NCBI GenBank assembly: GCA_023454175.1
Contig: JAEXRW010000028.1
Location: 1 to 64,000, forward strand
Direction: 5' to 3'
Source: Bacillota bacterium
Lineage (GTDB): Bacteria; Bacillota; Clostridia; Christensenellales; JAEXRW01
Length of the DNA stretch: 64,000 nucleotides
Every line of letters starts with the position of its first letter. The stretch's first letter is position 1. The notes beneath the pieces were generated by a model. The model was not told where the DNA came from. It did no database searches and saw only the letters and a program-made list of their open reading frames with translations. This document shows, piece by piece, positions 1-7,966 of the stretch. Position numbers and translations under genes: made by a program.

Positions 1-14
1 CTGTAGTGACCCAT
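1..14 (-). CDS. First codons of a gene that leaves the window (partial)
   Basis: On the minus strand an AAGGAGG ribosome binding site (about positions 24-30) sits nine bases before an ATG at 14-12. The first codons read Met-Gly-His-Tyr and then the window ends. The strong ribosome binding site and its spacing are the only evidence for a gene. Its product cannot be told. Confidence 0.45.
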
Positions 15-120
15 CTTGCCTTTCCTCCTTGTTATGGTTGTCTCGCAACTCCCATTTTACAAGGTTTTGGCTTGCTGGGTCATTCATTTCCTCAAGTGTT
101 GCACTTATTTTGTAAACTCA

Positions 121-240
121 TGATTGAGAATTGAGAATTACCTTACGGGGGAAAGCCCATTAAGGCATTAAGCGGCCCAATAAAAGGCCGATTGGATGTC
201 AGCTCTCCTAAAAAGGGCGCCATGCACAATTTGCCTGTGG
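121..240. repeat. Dispersed intergenic mosaic repeat, copy 1
   Basis: The stretch begins with the heptad-like run TTGAGAATTGAGAATT, then a TTACGGGGGAAAGCCC segment, then a short region ending in AGCTCTCCTAAAAAGGGCGCCATGC. The same order of parts recurs near 4.5, 7.6, 8.8, 35.0, 60.6 and 61.8 kb, always between genes. It is probably the remnant of a small non-autonomous mobile element. No gene is seen in it. Confidence 0.6.
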
Positions 241-282
241 ATGTGCAGCCAATTGACAATAACTGCTACCTTGAACGTATCT

Positions 283-1209
283 TTAGGGATCAGGAAAGTC
301 ATACCTGTCCCTTTTTGTTTTCCGGGCAGTGACGTAATTTCCAAGTAAGAATACGATCACGCCGAGCCAGATGAGGAGGAAGGCGACGAGGTGCCAGACG
401 GTAAACGGTTCATTAAAAACATACACGCCGATGAGGAGGGCGGCGGTGGGGGAGAAATAACTGAATATGCCGATGAGCCCAAGCGAAATGCGATGGCAGG
501 AGCCGGCATAAAACATCAGCGGGACGACCGTGACGGCGCCGGAGAGCACGAGCAGGACAAGGGTGAAAGCGGGCAGGGATACGCCGCTGCCGGGATGTAC
601 GACAGACACGACGAACCAAACCAGTGCGGCGGGCGCCCAGAGGGCCATGTCCAGCGTGATGCCGGGAAGGGTACTCAGGGCTATTTTCTTTTTCAGCACG
701 CTGTAGGCGGTGAAGGTGGCCGTCAGGAGGATGGCATAGATTGGGAAATGCCCATAGCTGACGGCAAGGAAGATCACACCCACGGCGGAGAGGATGAGGG
801 CGGCTACGGCCGTTTTCGTGATCTTTTCCCGGAAGAAGACGACACCGGCGAGGATGAGGCAGAGGGGCGTGATATAGAAGCTGATGGAGGTCTCCACGAT
901 GTGCCCCGTCAATACTGCTATGATATAGAGCCCCCAGTTGAACGCGATGCAGCAGGAGGCGGCTATCTGGCGGAGGACGAGGGAGCGGCTCTTCAATACA
1001 GTCTTTATTTCCTTCAGCCTGCCGGTCATTACCGTGCCGAGAAAAGCGATCACGAAACTGAAAAGGAGCTGGGCGGCGAGGATGGTGAAATGATCCACAT
1101 CTGAAAGCAGCTTCCAGAAGAAAACGGCACTGACCCAGAGCGCCTGGGTCAAAAGGATGAAAACGACGCCGAGGGCGGTATTGCTTTTCTTATGAATGGA
1201 TGTATCCAA
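283..1209 (-). CDS. RarD-like EamA/DMT-family transporter
   Basis: This is a polytopic membrane protein of about 308 residues with roughly ten hydrophobic segments. RarD-like signatures include WGLYIIAVLTGHIVETSISF in the first half and an IFSYFSPTAALLIGVYVFNEPFT segment in the second; both match the two EamA repeats of the drug/metabolite transporter superfamily. The reading frame is open upstream to a TTG at 1359, but the start chosen is the TTG at 1209. That TTG has an AGGGGG ribosome binding site six bases upstream and gives the usual family length of about 300 residues. The substrate is unknown: RarD itself was named for a chloramphenicol phenotype, and most relatives have no assigned substrate. 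No operon partner is adjacent. Confidence 0.85.
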   Translation of the reverse strand: MDTSIHKKSNTALGVVFILLTQALWVSAVFFWKLLSDVDHFTILAAQLLFSFVIAFLGTVMTGRLKEIKTVLKSRSLVLRQIAASCCIAFNWGLYIIAVLTGHIVETSISFYITPLCLILAGVVFFREKITKTAVAALILSAVGVIFLAVSYGHFPIYAILLTATFTAYSVLKKKIALSTLPGITLDMALWAPAALVWFVVSVVHPGSGVSLPAFTLVLLVLSGAVTVVPLMFYAGSCHRISLGLIGIFSYFSPTAALLIGVYVFNEPFTVWHLVAFLLIWLGVIVFLLGNYVTARKTKRDRYDFPDP

Positions 1210-1370
1210 CGGGAACCCCCTGAAAGCGGTATTTGACAACAGAACCATTATACTGGAAAAGCCGGGGAAGGCAAAGCTCGTAACTGAGAAATATATACCG
1301 GTGAACCGCCAAGCAGAAGTGAGTGCCGCGCACCCACGATAAAAATATCCTGATTTCAACGAGAGTCGGG

Positions 1371-1446
1371 CAACACCTCATCCGGCGCCATAGTGATTCC
1401 AATTGGAATCACATGGATGCCACCTTCCCCTCAAAGGGGAAGGCTT
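1371..1446. repeat. Intergenic repeat, partner of 35308-35389
   Basis: The segment reads from ACACCTCATCCGGC through CCAATTGGAATCA to CCACCTTCCCCTCAAAGGGG. An almost identical copy lies at 35308-35389. It contains a small palindrome (TTCCAATTGGAA) and a CCCCTCAAAGGGG hairpin. It is non-coding and probably a small mobile or repetitive element. The flanking stretch 1447-1776 shows no other recognisable feature. Confidence 0.65.
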
Positions 1447-1776
1447 GAGAAATCTGATAATGCACATTATTCGGGTGGAATCGCGGATTCTGCGGAGTCT
1501 CCTCCCTCAAGACACACTCAACCCTCTGCGGGTCGTTGGAGAACGGCATACCCCATAAGCTGGTGACATTACAGCCATTCGAGGGGTAAAGAATTTGATC
1601 CGAATAAAAATCTGAATCAGGAATTATAAAGTCCAGAAATATGGAATGGCATACTATACATTGGGTGCATTATTGTTTTCACTTTGGCACAAAATAGCCC
1701 TTATAACATATGATAATGTGCAAAAGCACACGCTCTATACGAACGGTGCGCTGCTTTGGACAAGGTGGAAAAACCG

Positions 1777-1968
1777 ATGGTAGCCAAAAAATACAGGAAA
1801 CGGCCTGTGGTGGTAGAAGCCTTCCAGGCGGAGGAGGCCATCACCATCCATACGCTGGAAGGCGACATGAAGGCGGAGGCCGGGGACTATATCATCATCG
1901 GCGTGAACGGGGAAAAGTACCCGTGCAAGCCGGACATCTTCAAAAAGACCTACGAACTGGCTGAATGA
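1777..1968 (+). CDS. PGDYG-like small phage-type protein
   Basis: This is a 63-residue protein that opens with a basic AKKYRKRPVVVEAFQ segment, followed by EGDMKAEAGDYIIIGVNGE and a YPCKPDIFKKTYE tail. This arrangement is typical of short phage and prophage proteins of the PGDYG family, whose biochemical role is not known. The ATG at 1777 is chosen because AAGGTGG lies about eight bases upstream; an in-frame TTG at 1756 is less likely. Its 3' end overlaps the convergent gene at 1950-2471 by about 19 bases. No other phage gene is adjacent, so it may be a leftover from a former prophage. Confidence 0.7.
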   Translation: MVAKKYRKRPVVVEAFQAEEAITIHTLEGDMKAEAGDYIIIGVNGEKYPCKPDIFKKTYELAE

Positions 1969-2471
1969 TCCCTGTCACAGCTGGGGACATGGGTGGCCCA
2001 GACCTGATACTCCTTGGTCATATACTGCTCACAGGACGCCACGAGGACGGGAAAGGCGTCTTTTTCATGCAGACCCTGGAATTCGCCGCATAAGGTGAAG
2101 AAGCGGTGCAAAACACTTTTCAGTATCTCGCAATATGTACGGTACTGGATCCAAAGCTCCCGGAAACGGTAGAGTGCGCTGACGGCGGAGATGGCCGTGA
2201 TGCAGGAACTGAGCGCCGTTATGATGATCTTCACCGTCAATTCATAAGGAGAATCCGCCAGGAGCGTGAAAACGGGGATGAGGGCGCTGAGGAGGATGGA
2301 AACGGCCATGGCCCATCTGAAGCCGGATTTATTGACGGAGCCTTTCCGATCGTACCAGTGTATCTGGCGGATGACCCTGTCGGTGACATAGATGCGGACA
2401 TGCTCATCCTGGATATGGCGGATATAGGCTGCAAACTCATCTTTTGCTTCATACTTTTTCCGATGCGCCAT
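1950..2471 (-). CDS. DUF4231 two-helix membrane protein
   Basis: This is a protein of about 173 residues. The conserved core begins at IRQIHWYDRKGSVNKSGFRW and continues into two adjacent hydrophobic helices (ILLSALIPVFTLL and IIITALSSCITAISAVSALY), followed by FRELWIQYRTYCEIL. That pattern matches DUF4231, a family related to the SLATT two-helix membrane proteins. Some SLATT proteins act as effectors in nucleotide-sensing defence systems. No cyclase or sensor gene is next to this one. The start is the ATG at 2471, with GGAGG eight bases upstream; an upstream ATG overlaps the ribosome binding site. The function is unproven. Confidence 0.7.
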   Translation of the reverse strand: MAHRKKYEAKDEFAAYIRHIQDEHVRIYVTDRVIRQIHWYDRKGSVNKSGFRWAMAVSILLSALIPVFTLLADSPYELTVKIIITALSSCITAISAVSALYRFRELWIQYRTYCEILKSVLHRFFTLCGEFQGLHEKDAFPVLVASCEQYMTKEYQVWATHVPSCDRDHSASS

Positions 2472-2672
2472 GCCATACACCTCCATTGCACAATTGGGGT
2501 GTATTGATATGTATATGAATAATTAATACTGCATATGCCTCTATAGGGTCCCTATAATGGTCTAGTGAAAAAAGATGATTAATAAATGGGGAAGCAAAGA
2601 ATACCTAGGTATATGATATGAGTTTGAAGTTTATAACACTAATTGCTTATGTAATTTCATTCTGTCTTGAAG

Positions 2673-3545
2673 TCACCTAAGGTTATTGCCAAGCGATACA
2701 TATTCTATATTGGTACCTGTCTTAACGTCGTGAAAATTTATGCTTAAGCAACCACTCGTGCCAAAAAATTTTCCATATAAACTTGCTCGATCTTGTCCTG
2801 ATTTTCTGAAATCAAAAACTATATCAGGCACCCTGCATTCAAGGTTAATATGTGACGTATTTATACAGAATTTGATTTCAATTAATGATATTTTATCCTC
2901 AACTAACTTTTGATTGATTAAAGAAATTACATCTCCACTTCGTTGTAATTCATCATCTAATAAACCAATAATATAGTCCAAGCTTCTACGAGAGTAGTTC
3001 ATTTCAAAAAATGAATTACTCTCTTTTACATCAACGCGAATCCTATTTGCACTTGCAGTACAATTAAAATCATCAACCAATTCAGGGGCAATAATAATGT
3101 CATCTTCCAAGATTTGTAGTATTGGTTGGTCTTTCTCATTAAACAATAATGCATTAAGTACAACGGTCTTTGGCCTTATTTCTTTAATCTTAAAAATTTC
3201 ACGACCTAACAATCTAAATGAGATATTATTCCCTAGGAATAGATTGCTTCCTGCAACGATTACCGATTGACCCAAACTCCAATGAATTTGTCCGTTAATA
3301 GATTTTTCGAGCTTATCTTTTTTCATATTTCGAAGCTCTTGATTAGTCCATGTTCCAACATCAGCTTGTGCGTGATGTAACGGGCATAACGCAATCATAC
3401 CTTCTAGATTATGAATATGATTTGGCTCCCACGGAGGATCAAAATGGTGGTAAGCTAAAAAAGGTGACCTACAAATAGGACAACCATAGTTGACTTCTTT
3501 TCTCAATCGTTTTCGTATTATTACATTTGGTATTCTATTTTCCAT
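2673..3545 (-). CDS. HNH endonuclease-like protein with unknown C-terminal domain
   Basis: This is a 290-residue protein. The N-terminus carries a zinc-binding HNH-type motif: CPIC at residues 22-25, YHHFDPPWEPNH at 32-43, and ALCPLHHAQA at 52-61. The remaining 200 residues are rich in beta-strand-like sequence and were not recognised. The gene is clearly more AT-rich than its neighbours, has no good ribosome binding site before its ATG, and stands in AT-rich flanks. All of this suggests recent transfer. HNH proteins of this kind occur in restriction, homing and anti-phage settings. Its neighbours (DUF4231, NYN/OST-HTH) would fit a defence context, but no complete known system is present. Confidence 0.7.
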   Translation of the reverse strand: MENRIPNVIIRKRLRKEVNYGCPICRSPFLAYHHFDPPWEPNHIHNLEGMIALCPLHHAQADVGTWTNQELRNMKKDKLEKSINGQIHWSLGQSVIVAGSNLFLGNNISFRLLGREIFKIKEIRPKTVVLNALLFNEKDQPILQILEDDIIIAPELVDDFNCTASANRIRVDVKESNSFFEMNYSRRSLDYIIGLLDDELQRSGDVISLINQKLVEDKISLIEIKFCINTSHINLECRVPDIVFDFRKSGQDRASLYGKFFGTSGCLSINFHDVKTGTNIEYVSLGNNLR

Positions 3546-3720
3546 ATACTAATTTTATATCTTTGATAATAATCTTACAATGCTAAATAATTCAAAATAA
3601 AATATATATTACATGCAACTTCATGATGGATCGTCACTATAAGGTATCCAATACAGACAATTTACCCATAATAATATATAATGGTGATATTGATTTGAAC
3701 TGAAGAGGGGTCAAACAGGA

Positions 3721-4539
3721 ATGGACAACGAAAGCAGACTGATGGACAACGACAATAAACTGGCCGTATTGATAGACGCGGAGAACGTCTCCAGCAAATA
3801 CCTCAAGGCGATCCTGGACGAGATATCCAAATACGGGATCCCCACGTACAAGCGCATCTACGGGGACTGGACGACGCCGCAGATGACGAGCTGGAAAAGC
3901 ACGCTGCTGGAAAACGCCATCATCCCGATGCAGCAGTACAGCTATGTGAGCGGGAAGAACTCCACTGACTCGGCGCTGATCATCGACGCGATGGACATAT
4001 TGTACACGGGGAACGTGGACGGATTCTGCATCGTATCCAGCGACAGCGACTTCACGCGGCTGGCGACACGGCTGCGGGAAGCGGGGAGGCTCGTGATCGG
4101 ATTCGGTGAGAAGAAGACGCCGTCATCCTTTATCTCCTCGTGCAATAAATTTGTCTATATCGAAGTGCTGCTGACGCCCGAGGAACCGGCGGCGCCCGTG
4201 AGCATCAACGGGGCCAAACCGGACACGGAGCACAAGGAAGGGACGGCGCTGGGGAGCACCAAGGGGGAGATCATGAATTCCCTGCGGTCCATCCTCAACG
4301 ACATATCGGACGACCAGGGATGGGCCCTGCTGAGCTCGGTGGGCTCCATCCTCAGCAAGCGGCACCCGGACTTCGACACGCGCAACTACAAGTGCAGGAA
4401 CCTGACGGAATTCGTGAAGAAGCTGGGGCAGTATGAGATCGACTCCCGGCCCACGAAGGACCCGAAGATACGGCATAACTACATACGGCTGAAACCGGTA
4501 ACGACCAAACCTTTGGTGGCCAAGAAGGAAAAAGAGTAA
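3721..4539 (+). CDS. NYN-domain ribonuclease-like protein with C-terminal OST-HTH (LOTUS) domain
   Basis: This is a 272-residue protein in two parts. Residues 12-150 form a NYN (PIN-like) nuclease domain with the expected acidic residues: LIDAEN (D19), KNSTDSALI (D83) and VSSDSDF (D108, D110). Residues 185-262 match the OST-HTH/LOTUS winged-helix fold, which binds RNA in other proteins. The pairing is the one seen in LabA/DUF88-type proteins. It is probably a cytoplasmic RNA-processing or RNA-decay enzyme; the target is unknown. The start at 3721 follows GAGGGG about ten bases upstream; an ATG at codon 8 is an alternative. A dispersed repeat begins at its stop codon. Confidence 0.85.
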   Translation: MDNESRLMDNDNKLAVLIDAENVSSKYLKAILDEISKYGIPTYKRIYGDWTTPQMTSWKSTLLENAIIPMQQYSYVSGKNSTDSALIIDAMDILYTGNVDGFCIVSSDSDFTRLATRLREAGRLVIGFGEKKTPSSFISSCNKFVYIEVLLTPEEPAAPVSINGAKPDTEHKEGTALGSTKGEIMNSLRSILNDISDDQGWALLSSVGSILSKRHPDFDTRNYKCRNLTEFVKKLGQYEIDSRPTKDPKIRHNYIRLKPVTTKPLVAKKEKE

Positions 4540-4690
4540 ATTAATAATTGAGAATTGAAAATTGAGAATTATCCTGCGATGAACTAGCCAAACCCCTCAG
4601 CCTCAAGCAAGCTTGAGGCAGCTCCCCTAATAGGGGCGCCATGCGACAGGCCCTGGGGAAAACAGTAAAGAATTAATAGTTGTGGAATTT
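4540..4690. repeat. Dispersed intergenic mosaic repeat, copy 2
   Basis: It starts directly at the stop codon with TTGAGAATTGAAAATTGAGA, then ATCCTGCG, then a hairpin-forming CCTCAAGCAAGCTTGAGG segment and CAGCTCCCCTAATAGGGGCGCCATGCGAC. The part order is the same as in the other copies. No coding potential is evident. Confidence 0.6.
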
Positions 4691-4728
4691 GGGGAGGCGG
4701 GTGTGCCCTCCATTGAGTATGAATATTC

Positions 4729-4770
4729 ATCAAAGAAGAACGGACGGATAACCGCCCGTTCTTCTTTGAT
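4729..4770 (-). terminator. Intrinsic terminator of the S8 protease gene
   Basis: A near-perfect inverted repeat (ATCAAAGAAGAACGG against CCGTTCTTCTTTGAT) brackets a short loop, just past the stop codon of the minus-strand gene at 4783-5913. The T-rich outer arm supports termination on the minus strand. Confidence 0.65.
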
Positions 4771-4782
4771 ACGTTTACCTGA

Positions 4783-5913
4783 TCAATGGCTCTTGTCTGC
4801 CTCCACAGCCTGGATGAAGGCGGCGGGGTCAACGACGAAAGAGCCGGACTTGTTCACCGTACGGGTATCGTAAAGGAGGTCCAGGATCTTTTCATATGTT
4901 ATCCCGGGATCCACCTGATAGGCCAAAGCGCACAGGCCGGCGGTATAGGCGATGGTCCAGCTGAAACCGCCTTCGTTCCAATACCTGCAGGCAGAACTGC
5001 TTTCGTTTTCCGCTGTAGTCCTGTAATCCCCCGGAACGATGACCACCGGGAAGGGCGCTTTTTTCGCTTCGGGATAGCGGTATATGTAGTTATCCGGATC
5101 ATCCTTATCCTTGTACGGCGGGCAGCCCCCTTCAAAGAACCTGTTGCCGAGGCTGTTGGAATAATTGACGTCAATGCCCGCGGCTTTGGCCCTGGCCAGT
5201 GCGGCGCTGAAGTGCTCCCAATCGGTACCCTGCTCCTGAAGACCGTCCGAGATAGAAAGAAGCCTGATTTTTTCCCCGGCAGGCAATGCCTGATTGAACG
5301 CGATGAGGGCGTCCATGGCCGCGCAGTAATTCTCGATGTTCATCCCGTTATCCGGCACCGCGAAATAGTAGAGCTTCACGCCGGGTGCGACGCCGCAGGT
5401 ATCCCCCGCGATGATGGAGGCGCAGGCCTGGCCGTGAAAATGCAGGGTCTCAAAACTGCCTGAGATATCCTTCACGGGCATATAGACCAGCCGTCCGCCG
5501 TATTCCATATGGGTGCTATCAATGGGCTTATCAAAGACCGCAACCGATACGCCCTGACCCGTGATGCCCTGCCGGTGAAGGTCCCGGACACCCAGGCCCG
5601 GATCCCTGCAGGCATCCAGCCAGCCGGACGGGGAAAAGGACGCAGGCAGCTTCGACACATCCGGCCAGACAGTGGCGTTATCATAGACGAGGCCGGAGAG
5701 CATCTCCAGGGACGCCTTCGAAAGATCCTTTGCGCTGAGATCCAGCCCCGAGACGCCCTGGTTTTTATCCAAAGGCCCGAGAACCTCCTGGCGCTCGGTT
5801 TCTACATCCACTTCCGGATTGACCAGTGTCACAACCAGGACGGCGGCGCCCGCCAGCGCCAGGACGATGATGCTGAGCATCAGAATAAGTTTCCATGGCT
5901 TTTTCCTTGTCAT
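4783..5913 (-). CDS. Membrane-anchored divergent S8 (subtilisin-like) serine peptidase
   Basis: This is a 376-residue protein with an N-terminal basic stretch, one membrane helix (about residues 8-31) and an extracellular catalytic domain. All three triad positions can be placed: Asp128 in VAVFDKPIDSTH, His160 in FHGQACASI and Ser318 in GGFSWTIAYTAGL, the counterpart of GTSMATPHVAG. The regions around His and Ser differ strongly from typical subtilisins, so substrate preference may differ too. There is no obvious propeptide domain. The ATG at 5913 is chosen because GGAGGGAG lies just upstream; the open frame runs further but lacks a better site. It is a single gene with its own terminator and no operon partner. 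Confidence 0.8.
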   Translation of the reverse strand: MTRKKPWKLILMLSIIVLALAGAAVLVVTLVNPEVDVETERQEVLGPLDKNQGVSGLDLSAKDLSKASLEMLSGLVYDNATVWPDVSKLPASFSPSGWLDACRDPGLGVRDLHRQGITGQGVSVAVFDKPIDSTHMEYGGRLVYMPVKDISGSFETLHFHGQACASIIAGDTCGVAPGVKLYYFAVPDNGMNIENYCAAMDALIAFNQALPAGEKIRLLSISDGLQEQGTDWEHFSAALARAKAAGIDVNYSNSLGNRFFEGGCPPYKDKDDPDNYIYRYPEAKKAPFPVVIVPGDYRTTAENESSSACRYWNEGGFSWTIAYTAGLCALAYQVDPGITYEKILDLLYDTRTVNKSGSFVVDPAAFIQAVEADKSH

Positions 5914-6181
5914 AGATATGATCTCCCTCCAAAACGGACCGTAACGGTCCAAATCCGCCGCCCTAACAGACATCAGAACGGCGGGAACCATTTACGGCAT
6001 CCAGCCGATGGTTAACATTACATTATATAGCTGTATTAACAGGAAATCAAGAAAATTTATGCCATAGAAACGAGTGTGGAGCGAACGGACAAGAACCAAT
6101 AATCGGCTCAGGGATGCTGCAGGCACGCGCTAACCACTGATAATCAGATCAGCTGGAATGGATCATCCCTTTGGAAGATCG

Positions 6182-6559
6182 TCATGGACTTTGGGCTGAG
6201 ACGGGCGGGGCAAGCTCCCGATGCGTGATGCCCGCAGGCGAGCGGGTTTCCGAGAAGGGGTAATGCGCGGAGATATGCCGAAGGTAAAAGGCATTCTTAT
6301 TGGACGACACGTCCAAGGCGCGGTACACACCGCGCGGAACGGATGAATACAGGCGTTTCACGCCATCGGCATAGATGACGCTGAGTGTCATGGATGGTTC
6401 GCAATAAATATACAGCTCGATATGGCGCAGGAATACCAGGGTCCCTATCTCAAACACCGCCCAATCCAGTATAAATGTATGGGAAAAAAGACCTGTCCCA
6501 TGCACAAAGTTATTGATAACCTTATCCAGGCACTCTAAACAAATCCTGTGAATAAGCAT
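6182..6559 (-). CDS. Possible KTSC-like small protein
   Basis: The open frame encodes about 125 residues. The middle (residues 55-100) reads SVIYADGVKRLYSSVPRGVY followed by RALDVSSNKNAFYLRHISAHYP. This resembles the KTSC domain, a small beta-rich domain with the pattern DGxxYxYxxVPxxVYxALxxAxSKGxFxxxxIxxxYP. The N-terminal third and the Pro/Ala-rich tail do not look conserved, so the gene may be extended by chance or partly decayed. A weak AGGGA lies upstream of the ATG at 6559. Both gene status and function are uncertain. Confidence 0.35.
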   Translation of the reverse strand: MLIHRICLECLDKVINNFVHGTGLFSHTFILDWAVFEIGTLVFLRHIELYIYCEPSMTLSVIYADGVKRLYSSVPRGVYRALDVSSNKNAFYLRHISAHYPFSETRSPAGITHRELAPPVSAQSP

Positions 6560-6705
6560 GCCCAAAAATCCCTGATAAATGCCAGATGCAAGGTAAAGAA
6601 TGATAGTGAACCAACAATCCGGGCAACGTTACAGATGGCAGCAAACGCCACGGACGGGATGATCGTTACGAACTGGAATAATTGTTACGACGGGAGAATG
6701 GACGC

Positions 6706-7623
6706 GTGTGGACGGAACCGATAGCACCGATGGAACCGCTGGTACGGGAGGAGCCATTTGACTCCCCACTGCACCTTTTCCAGGTGAAATGGGACGGGGT
6801 GCGGGTACTGGCGTATGCAACGGGCGAGGGGATCCGCCTGATCAACCGGCGGCTGAACGAGCGGACAGAGCAGTACCCCGAGATCACCGCGGCGCTTTCA
6901 TCATTACCCGCAGGGACTGTCATAGACGGAGAAGTGATCGCATTGGGGGCGGACGGGAAGCCGAGTTTCCCGCAGGTGATGAGGCGGGACCAGCTGCGTT
7001 CAAAAAACAAAACGGCCGGCGCGGCCGCCAGCCTGCCGGTGCATTACATGGCGTTTGACATGTTATGGCACGGCGGGAAAGATATCATGCACGAGCCATT
7101 GACGGTGCGGCAGAAGATATTACAGGACAGCATTCAACCAAACATCACCGTGCAGCTGGTGGACAGCATCGAAACGGAAGGCATCGCGCTTTTCCGCGCC
7201 GTGGAGGCTGAGGGAATGGAGGGGGTGGTGGCGAAGGTGAAGGACAGCCGCTACCTGCCGGGGCGCAAGACGGAGCTGTGGCAGAAGATGAAATGCTGGC
7301 GGGAGATCACGGTATGGGTGTGCGGATGGGAATACGAGGGGCCGCGCATCCGCTCACTGCTCGTTGGCGCGGAGGAGGACGGGGAGATGCGCTTTGCGGG
7401 GAACGTGAGCAGCGGTATCACGCAGAAGCAGTGGAGCGCATTGAAAGAATATCTGGAGGGAGTCAATCCACCGGAACAGGAGTGCCCGTTCGGCGGAGTA
7501 AAGAAAATGCCAAACGTACGGTGGGCGAGGCCGGAGATACGGATCAGGACACGTTATCTGGAGTGGACGGAGGATTTGAAACTGAGAAATCCCAGTGTTA
7601 TGCAATTGATAATTGATAATTGA
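6706..7623 (+). CDS. ligD: ATP-dependent DNA ligase (LigD-type ligase domain, stand-alone)
   Basis: This is a protein of about 305 residues that corresponds only to the ligase domain of LigD. It seals nicks after end processing in non-homologous end joining. Motif I is VKWDGVR, with the adenylated lysine at about residue 28. Later motifs include VIDGEVIAL and GMEGVVAKVKDSRY, and the nucleotidyl-transferase core ends in ELWQKMKCW. A C-terminal OB-like domain follows. The start is uncertain: GTG at 6706 has GGGAG nine bases upstream; TTG at 6682 and ATG at 6727 are alternatives. The last codons (MQLIIDN) run into a dispersed repeat, so the repeat has supplied the stop. The partner polymerase is 340 bases downstream and Ku is 51 kb away. 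Confidence 0.9.
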   Translation: MWTEPIAPMEPLVREEPFDSPLHLFQVKWDGVRVLAYATGEGIRLINRRLNERTEQYPEITAALSSLPAGTVIDGEVIALGADGKPSFPQVMRRDQLRSKNKTAGAAASLPVHYMAFDMLWHGGKDIMHEPLTVRQKILQDSIQPNITVQLVDSIETEGIALFRAVEAEGMEGVVAKVKDSRYLPGRKTELWQKMKCWREITVWVCGWEYEGPRIRSLLVGAEEDGEMRFAGNVSSGITQKQWSALKEYLEGVNPPEQECPFGGVKKMPNVRWARPEIRIRTRYLEWTEDLKLRNPSVMQLIIDN

Positions 7624-7800
7624 TAATTGAGAATTGCGGAATGCCTGCGGCATGATCCTATTACCCTGCGAGGGGGCTCTCTCCCTCAGTCGCCATGCGA
7701 CCCCATTGTGCCGCAAGCGGCCCATTTGTCGCTTGGACGACAGCCCCTCTCGCAAACGCGCGCAACGCGCGGCAGAGGGAGCTTAGTGACCCCGCAGGGG
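7600..7800. repeat. Dispersed intergenic mosaic repeat, copy 3
   Basis: The unit ATTGATA is repeated several times, then comes TTGAGAATTGCGGAATGCCTGCGGCATGATC-type sequence (shortened here), then a long GC-rich segment with AAGCGGCCCATTTGTCGCTT and GCGCGCAACGCGCG hairpins. The first bases provide the last seven codons of the ligase gene. The rest of the 343-base gap to the polymerase gene holds no other feature. Confidence 0.65.
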
Positions 7801-7966
7801 TATTCTTCAGCCAAGCGATCCTCTTGGCCGTAACAGGATACCGCCCATTGACAGCTATACAGGTAACTATCAAACTAAAAATGTGTTGGGATAAAGAAAA
7901 AGGGTATTTGTTAATTGAAAATAATAGGTTATAAACGTTAACTTCTTCTTGAAGGGAGGGTGAAGC

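Noticed and set aside
391..1104. Long open frame on the plus strand opposite the RarD-like gene
   Set aside because: Its product is Glu/Gly/Asp-rich without domain features and it lies fully opposite a well-supported transporter gene.
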